Of a DNA stretch of 52,366 bases, positions 15,561 to 25,883 are shown piece after piece. The DNA comes from a bacterium HR19 (GTDB lineage: Bacteria > Calescibacteriota > Calescibacteriia > Calescibacteriales > Calescibacteriaceae), in assembly GCA_002898315.1 (NCBI GenBank), contig BEHV01000013.1:1-52366 (forward strand), in the 5' to 3' direction. The position numbers and the translations under genes are program-made. Under the pieces are notes generated by a model. The model had not been told where the DNA came from. It did no database searches and worked only from the letters and a program-made list of their open reading frames with translations. The first letter of the stretch is position 1. Each line of letters begins with the position of its first letter.

Positions 15561-16694
15561 ATGAGAGATAAAGCGGTTCTATACCTTGAAGATGGAACTC
15601 TGCTCCTTGGTAGGTCTTTTGGAGCCAAAGGAACAAGAGTTGGAGAGATAATCTTCAACACCGGAATGACCGGATACCAAGAGATACTCACAGACCCCTC
15701 TTACAAAGACCAAATAGTTGCGATGACATATGTTCATATAGGGAACTATGGTGTAAATTACGAGGACTTTGAATCAAGAAAAATATTTGTTGAGGGATTT
15801 GTGGCAAAAGAATTTGAAGAAACCCCGTCAAACTGGAGGTCTAAAAAAACCCTGAGAGAATTCCTTGAAGAAAACGGAATACCAGCTATTGATGGAGTAG
15901 ACACAAGGTATCTCACAAGGAAAATAAGAGAAAAAGGAAGTATGAAGGCAGTGATAACAACAGAATCAGCAGATACGCAGTCGCTCAGGAAAATCCTTGA
16001 AGAGTATCCGGGAATAGAAGGCAGAGACCTTGTAAAATATGTCACGTGCGAGAGACCTTATTTGTGGAGTGAGCCAAGATGGAGACATAAATCAATATCT
16101 TACCCACAGAGAAAAAAAGTGAAAGCGAAATTAGTTGTACTGGATTTTGGGGTCAAATTCAACATTTTGAGAAACCTTGCAGATATTTTCGGAGAAGTAG
16201 AAGTTTTACCGGCTTACACAACAGCAGAAGAAATTTTGAACAAGAAACCTGATGGAGTTGTTTTATCTAACGGTCCCGGGGACCCAGCTCCGCTCAAATC
16301 AATTCAGGAGAACATAAAAAAGATTGTCGGAAAGGTTCCAATATTAGCTATATGTCTTGGGCATCAGCTACTTGGACTTGCCCTTGGAGCCAAAACCTAT
16401 AAGTTAAAGTTCGGACATCACGGAATAAACCATCCCGTAAGGAACACCGAAAGAAAAAGTATAGAGATAACTTCTCAGAACCACAATTTTGCGGTTGACC
16501 CGAACACATTTCCAGAAGATGTAAAGGAAGGTTTAAAACTCACTCACATTTCACTGAACGATGGAACTTTTGAAGGTTTCAGGTCAGAAAAACTGAAGTT
16601 TATATCTGTGCAGTATCACCCAGAAGCTGGACCTGGGCCGAGCGATTCTGAATACATATTTGACGAGTTCTCAAAAATGATTGAGGGAAGTTGA
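15561..16694 (+). CDS. carA: Carbamoyl-phosphate synthase small subunit
   Basis: Glutamine amidotransferase subunit that supplies ammonia to CarB for arginine and pyrimidine synthesis. The 377 aa are full length. The N-terminal domain has LEDGTLLLGRSFG and FNTGMTGYQEILTDPSY. The class I GATase domain has LSNGPGDP, the nucleophile motif AICLGHQLLGLALG, FGHHGINHPV and the catalytic His in QYHPEAGPGPSD. There is no Shine-Dalgarno; an A/T-rich TATAAA-like stretch lies 10-16 bases before the ATG. carB is not adjacent. It converges on the hydrolase gene with only 2 bases between stops. Confidence 0.96.
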   Translation: MRDKAVLYLEDGTLLLGRSFGAKGTRVGEIIFNTGMTGYQEILTDPSYKDQIVAMTYVHIGNYGVNYEDFESRKIFVEGFVAKEFEETPSNWRSKKTLREFLEENGIPAIDGVDTRYLTRKIREKGSMKAVITTESADTQSLRKILEEYPGIEGRDLVKYVTCERPYLWSEPRWRHKSISYPQRKKVKAKLVVLDFGVKFNILRNLADIFGEVEVLPAYTTAEEILNKKPDGVVLSNGPGDPAPLKSIQENIKKIVGKVPILAICLGHQLLGLALGAKTYKLKFGHHGINHPVRNTERKSIEITSQNHNFAVDPNTFPEDVKEGLKLTHISLNDGTFEGFRSEKLKFISVQYHPEAGPGPSDSEYIFDEFSKMIEGS

Positions 16695-16696
16695 AA

Positions 16697-17674
16697 TCAC
16701 TCTGAAACAAAATGCTCTTTCAAAAATTTTTCTATTCTGAGGCAGACGAGTTCTGCATACTCTACAAGTCCCCCGTGACTACCTTTTGGAAGAATCAGAA
16801 CCTCTGAATTTTTTATTCTCTGACTCATGCGGAGCATAACATACTTTGGAGTGAAAATATCGTTTTCTCCTATTATAGCAAGTGTTGGAACATTTATTTT
16901 GTCAAGGACATCTTCTGCGGAATGTTCTTGTGCAGAAAGAGCCATCTTAAAAAACACTTCAATTCTCATCTTACGCAGGTTCTCAAAGTACTCTGTAAAA
17001 TCATCAACATGAGCGAGAAGTGGATTGAGGAAGAACAACCTTTCTGAGAGTATTCCAACAGATTTACCAAGACGGAAAGCAAATGATGTAGTCATCAAAG
17101 ATGACCATATTTTCTGAGCTCTTTTAGGATTCCTGAGGACAAGCTTTGCGGTTATTTTAAGAATCAGTTCAGACAAAGGGAAGTCAAGGAAATATTTTGC
17201 GGGATGCTCATAAGGTCCGAGAGCAGGGATAAGCCCTTTTACCATAGCGGGATAGAGTCGGAAAAATTCAAGTATAACCTGAACTCCCATTGAAAAGCCA
17301 CCGAAGACAGCGGAGTTTATTTCAGCAGCATCGCATACCGCTTTCATATCTTTTGCGCAAGCGGTCATAGAAAGGTCATCGGTTTTCGGTTGCATACTCC
17401 TCCCATGCCCCCTGTAATCCCATACAACCACTTCTGTAATTCTTGAAATGTAGTCCTCAACATATCTCCAATATCTTATTGTTGTTCCTATGCCGTTTGC
17501 AAGAACAAGCGGAGGAATGCCCTTTGCTTTCTTCTTGACCGGATATGTCTTCCTGAACCATATATGAGTTCCATCAAAAGATTGTACATAACCGCTTATA
17601 ACCTCTCTTTTCACTTTATCAGCTGATCCCAGAAAAAATCTTCTCGGTTCATAAGCTATGTCTGTTTTCAACAT
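16697..17674 (-). CDS. Alpha/beta-hydrolase fold protein
   Basis: A 325-residue cytoplasmic hydrolase. The oxyanion region (LANGIGTTIRYW), the motif WDYRGHGRS, the nucleophile elbow GGFSMGV (Ser), the acid region GENDIFTP and the catalytic GSHGG (His) appear in the right order with a cap domain between. The substrate is unknown; esterases, lactonases and haloperoxidase-like enzymes share this layout. The start was taken as ATG 17674; a TTG at 17701 would add nine hydrophobic residues. It has no neighbour in the same direction. Confidence 0.88.
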   Translation of the reverse strand: MLKTDIAYEPRRFFLGSADKVKREVISGYVQSFDGTHIWFRKTYPVKKKAKGIPPLVLANGIGTTIRYWRYVEDYISRITEVVVWDYRGHGRSMQPKTDDLSMTACAKDMKAVCDAAEINSAVFGGFSMGVQVILEFFRLYPAMVKGLIPALGPYEHPAKYFLDFPLSELILKITAKLVLRNPKRAQKIWSSLMTTSFAFRLGKSVGILSERLFFLNPLLAHVDDFTEYFENLRKMRIEVFFKMALSAQEHSAEDVLDKINVPTLAIIGENDIFTPKYVMLRMSQRIKNSEVLILPKGSHGGLVEYAELVCLRIEKFLKEHFVSE

Positions 17675-17785
17675 AAAGAAAAAAGTAAGATTGAATTTCA
17701 ATTTTACCGAAATTTTAATTTTTCGGGATTTTTTGCATAATCTGTATTGAAAAACTATATTTTGGGTTGGTAAATATTTGTTCTG

Positions 17786-18808
17786 ATGTCTTATTTCAGA
17801 GAGATAGATTTTGAAGAAGTAGAAATATCAAAGATACTTATCGGCGAGCTAGAGGAAAATCTCAAAAGCATAGCAAGAATGTTAGGAGTAAGCATATCAT
17901 CAAGAGGGACAAAAATTTTCATAAAAGGCGAAGAAAAAGAGGTAAAAATAGCAGAAGAGGTTGTAAAAGAACTTTACAGAGAGATAAAAGAGGGTTTTGC
18001 AATCTCAAAAAAAGATGTTGAGGAAAAAGTTCACGAACTCAAAAAGAAAGCAAAAGAAGAAAATAACAGCTCCGATCAAGAAGATAACTCAAAAATAGAA
18101 AGCAGAAACAGAGAAGTAATCATAACAACATATAGAGGAAAAAAAATCATACCGAAGACAGAAAATCAGTCAAAATATGTCAAGTCAATATATGAAAAAG
18201 ACCTTGTGATATGCATAGGTCCAGCGGGGACAGGAAAAACATTTCTTGCGGTTGCAGTTGCTATCTCATACCTGAAATCAGGCAAGATAAATAAAATAGT
18301 TCTCACAAGACCAGCTGTGGAAGCAGGGGAGAAAATCGGTTATCTCCCCGGTGGAATACTTGAAAAAGTAGATCCATTCATGAGACCGATTTACGATTGT
18401 CTATACGAAATTCTTGATTACAGAGAAGTCGCAAAGTTCATAGAAAGAGGAGTTATAGAAGTGATACCGATAGCTTTTATGCGCGGAAGAACTATTTCTG
18501 ACTCGTTCATAATAGTAGATGAAGCACAGAACTTAACATACGATCAGGTAAAGATGACACTCACAAGAATGGGAATAGGTTCAAAAATGGTTCTCACAGC
18601 CGATATGACTCAAATTGATGTTCAGAAATCTGGGATTTCTGAGATTGAAAAAATTCTCGGGAATGTAGAAGGAGTAAGTTTTGTCTATCTCACAGGTGAA
18701 GATATAGTAAGGCATCCGATCGTTTCAAGAATAATCAGCGCATTTGAAAATTACGAAAAGTCATCAAGAAAAGCAGAACAGGAAAGGAAGGAGAAAAATC
18801 ATATCTGA
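17786..18808 (+). CDS. phoH: PhoH family ATPase
   Basis: Cytoplasmic P-loop ATPase, often linked to RNA metabolism and phosphate stress. The 340 aa begin with an N-terminal KH-like region (residues 10-75) and a charged linker. The Walker A motif GPAGTGKT lies at 145-152 and Walker B IIVDEAQN near 240, with GRTISDSF between and the TADMTQID sensor after. The start ATG 17786 has a TATTTG hexamer 5 bases upstream and no ribosome binding site. The ybeY gene that often follows phoH is not here; the gene converges on the RimM-like gene. Confidence 0.94.
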   Translation: MSYFREIDFEEVEISKILIGELEENLKSIARMLGVSISSRGTKIFIKGEEKEVKIAEEVVKELYREIKEGFAISKKDVEEKVHELKKKAKEENNSSDQEDNSKIESRNREVIITTYRGKKIIPKTENQSKYVKSIYEKDLVICIGPAGTGKTFLAVAVAISYLKSGKINKIVLTRPAVEAGEKIGYLPGGILEKVDPFMRPIYDCLYEILDYREVAKFIERGVIEVIPIAFMRGRTISDSFIIVDEAQNLTYDQVKMTLTRMGIGSKMVLTADMTQIDVQKSGISEIEKILGNVEGVSFVYLTGEDIVRHPIVSRIISAFENYEKSSRKAEQERKEKNHI

Positions 18809-18827
18809 TAAGGTAGAACCAAAAAAT

Positions 18828-19460
18828 CTAACTTTGCTGTGCGGAAATAAAAATTTTTCTCTTCCTCAACTTCTCCGCAGAATCTAAATCATTTATAAAC
18901 ATGAATTTGACAGAAAGGTAAATATTATCTTGCATTTGCCTTAGCTTTTTTACCGCTCTTACCTCTGTGCTGTAAAAATTTCCTTTATCTCCTTCTATAT
19001 ATACCTTCAAACCCGGCACCCATATTTTCTCTTTATCTCTGGGAGATATGACTGCTACAGCTCCCTGCAATCCTCTTGGTTTAGTTATAAAACCAATCTC
19101 TTCAAGATTTTCAGGAATATCTTTTGCCTCCGGAATAAATGGAGGTATAACTCCTATTTCAATTCTTACCTTTCTTGGGAGGTCGCCTTCAAAAATATAC
19201 ACATCAGAAGAAATAAATTCTAATGCGGAGTTTTTGTCTTTTACCTTGTTGAGCTTCAGAATAAGCTCATTCTTTCTGAACCGCTTCAGAGATTTGATTC
19301 TGAACTCCTCAAGAACACCATAATTTTTTTTTATGAATATCCTTGGGGGAATACTTTGAGGGGAAATGAGTCTTTTGAGACGTAATTTAACCTTACCCTT
19401 GTTCCCATGCACATCTGAAATATAACCTATATAAATGTATTTTTTCCCGTTGAGAATCAT
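18828..19460 (-). CDS. RimM-related protein with two tandem RimM N-terminal domains
   Basis: RimM binds S19 and helps 30S maturation. This 210-aa protein has two copies of its N-terminal beta-barrel. Copy 1 covers about 9-90: IGYISDVHGNKGKVKL, then an ILKLNKVKDKNSALEF end. Copy 2 covers about 120-206: IGFITKPRGLQGAVAV, PGLKVYI, then an INDLDSAEKLRKRKIFIS end. The usual second half of RimM, a PRC-barrel, is not recognisable. The usual neighbours trmD, rplS and rpsP are absent. It may be a divergent RimM that replaced the PRC barrel by duplication, or a paralogue. The start is ATG 19460, with no strong ribosome binding site. Confidence 0.7.
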   Translation of the reverse strand: MILNGKKYIYIGYISDVHGNKGKVKLRLKRLISPQSIPPRIFIKKNYGVLEEFRIKSLKRFRKNELILKLNKVKDKNSALEFISSDVYIFEGDLPRKVRIEIGVIPPFIPEAKDIPENLEEIGFITKPRGLQGAVAVISPRDKEKIWVPGLKVYIEGDKGNFYSTEVRAVKKLRQMQDNIYLSVKFMFINDLDSAEKLRKRKIFISAQQS

Positions 19461-19531
19461 AATCTCATACCAACCTATTTAGCTTCTGCGAAGAGATCAA
19501 ATGAATTTTTTAAGTTTTATTTTTGCTGTTT

Positions 19532-19843
19532 TCATTTCTTCTTTTTCTTTATCACTTTCTTTGCTCTCTGACCAAAACTTAGGTCAAGCTCTACCGCTTT
19601 TTTCAATCCTTCTCTTAATCCCTTTTATCTTCCCTGTTGTATTCCTTGTTGAAGAGCTTTTTCGTATGCCTCTCTGAAAATCTTTATGTCAAGCAGGTTT
19701 ATCTCTCACACTTCCCATTTCATCTCTCTTTCCACCAAATAAGATAAAATTCTTGTCGGGTCTATGACTTTGCTTGAAAATGTTATACCTCCGAGTTCTG
19801 TTCTATCTTCAAAGTTCAGGTCTTGGATTAGCTTTTCATATCC
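19532..19843 (-). pseudogene. Decayed C-terminal fragment of an Rpn/PD-(D/E)XK-transposase-like gene
   Basis: One continuous minus-strand frame of about 103 codons, interrupted by TGA and TAA, reads like the end of a recombination-promoting nuclease family protein. It contains GGITFSSKVIDPTRILSYLVERE, then AYEKALQQGIQQG, KGLREGLKKAVELDL and a Lys-rich end. The repeated (E/Q)xG(I/L)xxG helix is typical of this family's C-terminal arm. No start codon or nuclease domain remains. It lies directly behind the pyrG stop. It is the only clear mobile-element-type relic in the window. Confidence 0.6.
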
Positions 19844-19860
19844 GCCATCGGCTCATAAAC

Positions 19861-21519
<1,659 letters not shown>

Positions 21520-21548
21520 TCAGAGAAGTTATCTGTTTTTTTGATTCA

Positions 21549-22082
21549 TTAGCTTTTCCTGATGTTTTTCAGAATTTTGTCTATAATCATATCCATAGTT
21601 TTGGTTTGTGAAGTTTTAGCGCAATCGCATGTTCTTTTGTTCAGATTTTCACCGCAGAACCTGCAAATTCCTCTGCAATTTTCACTGCATACCGCAAAAG
21701 GTGGGACACAGCTTTCAGCAAGTCGGAGCATATAATCATAAAAATCAAATTCTTCTCCCTCGTAAAAATCGTCATCTAAATCCTCCATTTTCAGCTCTAT
21801 TTCTTCCTCCTGCGGGAGCATACTTGAAGGTTTGAGAAAAATCTGTATGTTATCTTCTGTGTCAAATATAAATTCCTCAAGACATCTTGTGCATTCCATA
21901 AATTTTTCAACAAACATTTTTCCTTTTATCTCAACTATACCTCCACTTCTTCTTACTTCTCCGTTGAATATAGCTTTTATATCTTCGCTTTTGAACATTT
22001 TTGAAACCTTAATTCCGTCTTCGGAGATATACTTTATTCTGACCGCTCCTCTGAACAGCTCTTCTTGTGTTCTAATTATCAC
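21549..22082 (-). CDS. DUF177 (YceD-family) protein
   Basis: YceD/DUF177 proteins are linked to 23S rRNA accumulation and usually precede rpmF. This 177-aa member has the paired cysteines expected: CTRC in the middle (about residues 66-69), the acidic stretch EEEIELKMEDLDDDF, and a C-terminal zinc-ribbon-like cluster (VCSENCRGICRFCGENLN, then CDC). The start is GTG 22082, giving MIIRTQEEL. The customary downstream rpmF is absent: the next gene is pyrG. It is divergent from the sugar transferase gene with a 105-base gap. Confidence 0.85.
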   Translation of the reverse strand: MIIRTQEELFRGAVRIKYISEDGIKVSKMFKSEDIKAIFNGEVRRSGGIVEIKGKMFVEKFMECTRCLEEFIFDTEDNIQIFLKPSSMLPQEEEIELKMEDLDDDFYEGEEFDFYDYMLRLAESCVPPFAVCSENCRGICRFCGENLNKRTCDCAKTSQTKTMDMIIDKILKNIRKS

Positions 22083-22187
22083 CTATAAAACACCTCATCA
22101 AATAACTGATTTTAATTAATATTTTTTATAGATGGATTTTTTTAAAAATATACGCCTTCTATTTATTATCTCAAAATATTTTGCAAG

Positions 22188-23522
22188 ATGAATATAGATT
22201 TTAGAAGATTGTTTGAAGATTCGCTTGTAGTATCAATTTGTTGGTTTGGCTCTTTCTTTGCAAGAACTCTGCTCTCACCCATTTTCGGATACGAAATAAA
22301 TCCTCTGAAAAACTACATCATCGCTTTCCCTTTCATACTGTTCTTCTGGATTTTCACAGCAGTATACGTTGGAATATACAGGAGATATGGTATAAGGAAA
22401 GATATAAGGGGAATAGAGAAGGGATTTCAGGCATGGCTCATAAGCGCCCTTGTGTCTATGTCATTTGCTTTCCTTCTGAGAGAACTTCACCTCTCAAGGT
22501 CTGTGATAATAATATTTTCTGTCTCCTGCTTTATAGCTTTGACAGTCAAAAACTACGCATTTTCTGAAGAAGAAACGAAAAAATCATTTCTCATAGGAAG
22601 TGGTAACCTAGCGATAAGAGTTATACAAAAATTAGAAGATACGACAAACTACAAAATTGAAGGAATAATCACACAATCAAGAGAACTTATCGGAAAGAAA
22701 TTAGATAAATATGAAATAGTTGGCACACTATCTGACTTGAAAGAAATTCTGGAAAAAAGAAAACCCGATGCCATCATATTCGCAGATGAAAACCTTCCTC
22801 TATCTGCTATAATGACAATAATATCTAACACAAAGGCAAATGGCATAAAGTTTCTCGTGGCATCTCCTGGGTTTGAAGCCATAAAATACGGATTTGATGT
22901 TGAGTTCGTCGGAAATATACCACTTGTAGAACTGGGATTTGAAACAACAAATATTCTGTATGAACCTCTGAAAAGGGTCTTTGATTTTGTCGTCTCTCTT
23001 ATCTTACTCATATTACTCATTCCAGTATTTGTAGCAATAGCAATAGCTATAAAGATTGATTCAGAGGGTCCTGTTTTCTTTATCCAAGAAAGAGTAGGAA
23101 AAGACGGGAAAATATTTCGTATCATAAAATTCAGGACGATGTATAAAGATGTTCCAAAGTATTCTCTCTCTCCGAGACATAAAGGAGACCCGAGAATAAC
23201 CCGTGTCGGAAGGTTTTTGAGAAGGTGGAGCTTAGATGAACTTCCGCAACTCATAAATGTTCTGAAAGGAGATATGTCTCTTGTTGGACCAAGACCTGAA
23301 ATGCCACAGATAGTAGAAGAATACGAACCATGGCAGAGAGAAAGATTGAGAGTAAAGCCGGGAATTACCGGAATATGGCAGATATTGGGAAGAAAAGATT
23401 TACCCCTTGAAAAAAATATCCAGTACGACCTTATATATATCAAAAACAGGTCATTCCTTTTAGACCTGATAATAATCTTGAAGACAATTCCTCTCGCTAT
23501 AAAAGGGAAGGGAGCTTACTGA
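22188..23522 (+). CDS. Polyprenyl-phosphate sugar transferase (WbaP/ExoY-like)
   Basis: Inner-membrane enzyme that loads the first sugar phosphate onto undecaprenyl phosphate for exopolysaccharide or O-antigen. The 444 aa contain four N-terminal spans (residues 10-120), a CoA-binding-like Rossmann domain (GSGNLAIRVIQ) and a C-terminal bacterial sugar transferase domain. That domain starts with a reentrant helix (RVFDFVVSLILLILLIP) and has the catalytic region EGPVFFIQERVG, FRTM, SLDELPQLINVLKGDMSLVGPRPE and the end GITGIWQ. The start ATG has TATTTT 5 bases upstream and no Shine-Dalgarno. No other polysaccharide genes flank it. Confidence 0.94.
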   Translation: MNIDFRRLFEDSLVVSICWFGSFFARTLLSPIFGYEINPLKNYIIAFPFILFFWIFTAVYVGIYRRYGIRKDIRGIEKGFQAWLISALVSMSFAFLLRELHLSRSVIIIFSVSCFIALTVKNYAFSEEETKKSFLIGSGNLAIRVIQKLEDTTNYKIEGIITQSRELIGKKLDKYEIVGTLSDLKEILEKRKPDAIIFADENLPLSAIMTIISNTKANGIKFLVASPGFEAIKYGFDVEFVGNIPLVELGFETTNILYEPLKRVFDFVVSLILLILLIPVFVAIAIAIKIDSEGPVFFIQERVGKDGKIFRIIKFRTMYKDVPKYSLSPRHKGDPRITRVGRFLRRWSLDELPQLINVLKGDMSLVGPRPEMPQIVEEYEPWQRERLRVKPGITGIWQILGRKDLPLEKNIQYDLIYIKNRSFLLDLIIILKTIPLAIKGKGAY

Positions 23523-23567
23523 GATAAAAATTTAAAACAACAAAAAAATGATTAATTTTATTTGTGA

Positions 23568-24662
23568 ATGTCCCAAGAAAAGAAATTTATCTCTCTCTTC
23601 AGCTTTGACGCACTTGAAGATTTTAATATAAATGAGATCTTACCTCTTATAAAATCAACAGATTTAAAAATTCCGGGGAGAAAATGCCTCATTATAGACG
23701 ATTCACACTTTACAAGAATTGAGATAAGAAAAATATTAGAGAGAAACGAGATTTTTTCATCAGATGACATTCTTGAAGCAGATGATGGAATATCAGGGTT
23801 TAAAAAATATACCGAAAACTTGAAAAATTTAGACATCGTCTTTTGCGATATACAGATGAAAAACCTTGACGGATTGAAATTCATAAAGATGGTGAAAGAT
23901 TTTGAGAAGAAATTGGAAGAAGAAGGAGAGATAACAACTTACTTTTTCTCATCAACTATTCCAATAATAATAATGACAGGAACAGCAACAACGGAAGCGA
24001 AATTAAAAGCCCTTGAACTGGGAGCCAAAGATTTTATAATGAAACCCTCACGAGAAATAACAAAGGAGGACTTTGAAAAAGAGATAATTCTGCGATCAAA
24101 AATACACATATCTTTAAAAAGGAACATTGGAGGTTTAGCGTCTTTAAGTATAATGCTAAAACAAGCTTCAATAATAGACCCGCTTACAGGAGCATACAAC
24201 AGAAGATACCTCAATGAATTTTTGCCAGCAGAAGCATCAAGAGCGATGAGGAAAGGCACAACCCTATGCGCAGTGATCTTTGACCTTGATAACTTCAAAG
24301 AAATAAATGATAAGTTCGGACACCTTATAGGAGATGAAGTGATAAAAGATTTCTCAACAAGATTGAAAACAGTAAAACGAAAATACGATGTTTTGATAAG
24401 GTACGGTGGAGATGAATTTTTGGTGATAATGCCCGAAACAAGAGCAGATGGCGCTCAAGCCCTCTTTGAGAGATTAAAAAAAGAATACGAAAGCAATATG
24501 TTTGAACACAAAAACCTCAAAATACATATAAGCTTTTCAGCAGGTTGTTCGTTTTTCCCGACAGAAAAAATCAAAACAGAAGAGGACTTACTCCGCTATG
24601 CAGATAATGCCCTTTATGAAGCAAAAAAAAGCGGAAAATCCTGTATAAAGTTCTTGTTCTGA
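23568..24662 (+). CDS. Response regulator with GGDEF output (diguanylate cyclase)
   Basis: Two-domain signalling protein of 364 aa. The receiver domain (about 37-180) has Asp44-Asp45, phospho-acceptor Asp94 in FCDIQM, a switch Thr in IIMTG and Lys159 in FIMKPS. A linker helix leads to the GGDEF domain, with DPLTGAYNRRYL, DLDNFKEINDKFGH and the active site YGGDEF at 279-284. RKYD at 271-274, five residues before GGDEF, is a classical inhibitory I-site. So phosphorylation-controlled c-di-GMP synthesis with product inhibition is predicted. The first 36 residues are an extension of unknown role. No partner kinase is nearby. Confidence 0.94.
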   Translation: MSQEKKFISLFSFDALEDFNINEILPLIKSTDLKIPGRKCLIIDDSHFTRIEIRKILERNEIFSSDDILEADDGISGFKKYTENLKNLDIVFCDIQMKNLDGLKFIKMVKDFEKKLEEEGEITTYFFSSTIPIIIMTGTATTEAKLKALELGAKDFIMKPSREITKEDFEKEIILRSKIHISLKRNIGGLASLSIMLKQASIIDPLTGAYNRRYLNEFLPAEASRAMRKGTTLCAVIFDLDNFKEINDKFGHLIGDEVIKDFSTRLKTVKRKYDVLIRYGGDEFLVIMPETRADGAQALFERLKKEYESNMFEHKNLKIHISFSAGCSFFPTEKIKTEEDLLRYADNALYEAKKSGKSCIKFLF

Positions 24663-24676
24663 TAAATTTTAAAATT

Positions 24677-24862
24677 ATGGCAAGGTGTTTTTTCTGCGGG
24701 AAAACAACAAACTTTGGACATAATGTATCTCACGCAGGAAACAGAACTCAAAGAAAGTTCAAAGCAAACATAAAAAGAGTAAGAGCAATAGTAAATGGAG
24801 AAAAAAAGGGAGTAAAAGTATGTACAACATGCATAAAAATGGGAAGACACATAGGATTATAA
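24677..24862 (+). CDS. rpmB: 50S ribosomal protein L28
   Basis: Small subunit-interface protein of the 50S ribosome. The 61 aa are complete: MARCFFCGKTT.FGHNVSHAGN.T.RKFKANIK at the start and VCTTCIKMGR at the end. Two CxxC pairs (residues 4-7 and about 50-53) make this the zinc-binding (C+) form. It stands 14 bases after the diguanylate cyclase gene, unlinked to rpmG. The TAAATT-like A/T run before ATG replaces a ribosome binding site. Confidence 0.95.
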   Translation: MARCFFCGKTTNFGHNVSHAGNRTQRKFKANIKRVRAIVNGEKKGVKVCTTCIKMGRHIGL

Positions 24863-24979
24863 ATGTAAAAACGAAAATTCTTGAACAATCGTTCAAATTT
24901 TTCTGACAAATTACAAAATCAGTCCCCCTATAACTAACATAAACTGAAAAAATCAAGAAACAAAAAGGAGGTGAAGATT

Positions 24980-25882
24980 ATGGAAAGAAACGGAAAAGAC
25001 GAAAAACTAAAAGATAAGGTAATTATAACCTGTGCTTTGTCAGGAGCGGTAGCAAATAGAACTCAATGCCCATACATACCCTATACACCCGAAGAATACG
25101 CAGCAGAAGCTAAAAGAGCATTTGAAGCGGGTTGCACCGTCGTTCATATACACGCAAGAAGACCTGACGGAACCCCCTCATACCTCGTTGAGGACTTCAA
25201 AAACATAGTAGAAGCAATAAAAGCAGAAGTCCCAGAAATGATAATAAATTTATCAACAGGAGCAGTCGGTCTCCCACGAGAAGCAAGAATAGCTCATGTC
25301 ATAGAACTCAAACCAGATATAGCAGCTCTCAACATGGGAACGATGAACTACGCAAAGTACAGCCCGAAAAGAAAAAACTGGGTCTTCGCTTTTGAATTCA
25401 TAAACTCAATATGGGATATAGAGTATTTCATTGAGAACATGGTAAAAGTTGGAACAAAACCAGAATGCGAGTGCTTTGACCTCGGACACATAGAAACAAT
25501 CTACCCGCTTATGGATAAAGGACTGCTCAAAATCTTTCAGGTCAGCATAATACTGGGAGTAGTAGGCGGAGCATCCGCTGACCCAAGAAACCTTGTCTAC
25601 CTCTCAACAAGAGTTCCACCCGGAGCAGAATGGCAGGTCATAGGAATATCAAGAGAACAGTGGGGACTTGTAATGCAGTCGGTGCTTCTCGGAGGACACG
25701 TGAGAGTTGGATTTGAAGACAATTTCTACCTTCCTGATGGAGAAATGGCAAAGTCAAACGGAGAGCTCGTAGAAGCAGCTGCAAGAATAGTAAAAGAGGT
25801 CGGAAAAGAAATCGCATCACCAGAAGAAGCAAGAAAAATTCTGAGATTAGACGAAGCAAGGAAATTAGCTCAGTCAAACTGA
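24980..25882 (+). CDS. BKACE-family enzyme (3-keto-5-aminohexanoate cleavage protein family)
   Basis: Zinc-dependent beta-keto-acid cleavage enzyme, 300 aa. Relatives condense a beta-keto acid with acetyl-CoA to give acetoacetate and a CoA thioester, as in lysine fermentation (Kce). The zinc-binding His pair lies in VVHIHAR (56 and 58), the early Glu/Asn region is IITCALSGAVANRTQCP, and the C-terminal barrel strands ASADPRNLVYL and LLGGHVRVGFEDN are typical. Kce substrate specificity cannot be read from this; no other lysine-fermentation genes are present. ATG 24980 follows AAAGGAGGTG, one of the strongest ribosome binding sites in the window. It converges on the radical SAM gene. Confidence 0.9.
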   Translation: MERNGKDEKLKDKVIITCALSGAVANRTQCPYIPYTPEEYAAEAKRAFEAGCTVVHIHARRPDGTPSYLVEDFKNIVEAIKAEVPEMIINLSTGAVGLPREARIAHVIELKPDIAALNMGTMNYAKYSPKRKNWVFAFEFINSIWDIEYFIENMVKVGTKPECECFDLGHIETIYPLMDKGLLKIFQVSIILGVVGGASADPRNLVYLSTRVPPGAEWQVIGISREQWGLVMQSVLLGGHVRVGFEDNFYLPDGEMAKSNGELVEAAARIVKEVGKEIASPEEARKILRLDEARKLAQSN

Positions 25883-25883
25883 A

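Noticed and set aside
22649-23443. 264-codon minus-strand frame opposite the sugar transferase
   Set aside because: The sense frame has complete catalytic motifs; the antisense one has none.
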